This document shows positions 15,130 to 15,297 of a DNA stretch of 15,297 bases, one piece after another. Origin of the DNA: Bacillota bacterium. Lineage in GTDB: Bacteria; Bacillota; Clostridia; Oscillospirales; Ruminococcaceae. The notes beneath the pieces are model-generated. The model did no database searches. It saw nothing but the letters and a program-made list of their open reading frames with translations, and had not been told where the DNA came from. Location: NCBI GenBank assembly GCA_023443315.1, contig JAEZVA010000023.1:1-15297 (forward strand), given 5' to 3'. Numbering within the stretch: the stretch's first letter is position 1; every line of letters begins with the position of its first letter. The translations under genes and the position numbers were made by a program.

Positions 15130-15170
15130 AAATAACGGATATGTACCTTGTGCGTACATATCCGTTATTT
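15130..15170 (+). terminator. Perfect 17-bp hairpin after the ABC-F gene, probable terminator
   Basis: The arms at 15130-15146 and 15154-15170 are perfectly complementary around a 7-nt loop, and sit 12 nt after the stop codon. The 3' arm ends in TTATTT rather than a clean T run and is symmetrical with AAATAA at the other side, so it could stop transcription in both directions with moderate efficiency. Confidence 0.7.
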
Positions 15171-15172
15171 AG

Positions 15173-15221
15173 GCTCTATAATAAAAGTTGTGGTAAGCAG
15201 CAAATAGAGCTCAAAAAGAGC
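15173..15221 (+). promoter_or_regulatory. Promoter-like element and inverted repeats in the leader of the next gene
   Basis: An exact TATAAT lies at 15177-15182, but 17 bp upstream there is only a weak -35 (GTACAT, inside the hairpin arm). GCTCTAT (15173-15179) is repeated in inverse as ATAGAGC (15204-15210), so the -10 sits inside one repeat arm. GCTC (15209-15212) with GAGC (15218-15221) makes a second small hairpin. A second -10-like TAGAAT is at 15254-15259. The promoter call is tentative. Confidence 0.4.
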
Positions 15222-15283
15222 AAAAAAAGAGAGCATATTTGTGGAAAAACCGATAGAATGGAATTGCTTAAGAAACCATCATC

Positions 15284-15288
15284 GGAGG
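15284..15288 (+). promoter_or_regulatory. Strong ribosome binding site at the window edge
   Basis: GGAGG followed by AACACAATA reaches the end of the window, 9 nt past the site. A + strand gene probably starts at or within a few bases of the edge; its coding sequence is not visible. Confidence 0.6.
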
Positions 15289-15297
15289 AACACAATA

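Overview
The window looks like chromosomal core DNA of a low-to-moderate GC Firmicute, most likely a member of class Clostridia. Three things point that way. The conserved run dxs-tlyA-nadK-argR-recN is typical of the group. There is a tyrosyl T-box leader. There is also a tetrahydrofolate riboswitch in front of an ECF-type folate transporter gene. Every gene I can support lies on the + strand. No tRNA, rRNA, insertion sequence, phage gene or CRISPR array is visible.

Region 1 (1-6413) is a housekeeping gene string with short gaps and no internal terminator that I can see. It holds a YuiD/DUF212 membrane protein, DXP synthase (isoprenoid precursors), a TlyA-type rRNA methyltransferase, NAD kinase, the arginine repressor ArgR and the DNA-repair ATPase RecN. 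In many spore-forming Clostridia recN is followed by spoIVB and spo0A; here it is followed by tyrS.

Region 2 (6414-8092) is a textbook tyrS unit. A consensus sigma-A promoter is followed by a T-box leader with a UAC specifier, a mutually exclusive antiterminator and terminator, and then tyrosyl-tRNA synthetase.

Region 3 (8093-9960) is a folate-controlled unit. A promoter and a THF riboswitch precede a hairpin that is both a terminator and a Shine-Dalgarno sequestrator. Then come folT with a TTG start and a cytoplasmic zinc-dependent phospholipase C-like protein, and a clear intrinsic terminator closes the unit.

Region 4 (9961-13147) starts with an AT-rich intergenic stretch carrying two inverted repeats and a probable promoter. 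A MacA/HlyD-like adaptor, a MacB/FtsX-type permease and a DUF6873-like protein follow, closely spaced. The ATP-binding subunit normally encoded between adaptor and permease is missing.

Region 5 (13148-15297) holds a two-domain ABC-F ATPase, a perfect 17-bp hairpin, and a leader with a promoter-like -10 element. It ends in a strong ribosome binding site, so another + strand gene probably starts at or just past the window edge.

No wholly new system is evident. The best candidates for follow-up are the visible folT switching mechanism, the ATPase-less efflux pair with its palindromic control region and attached DUF6873 gene, and the cytosolic zinc phospholipase C-like protein that keeps its metal ligands.
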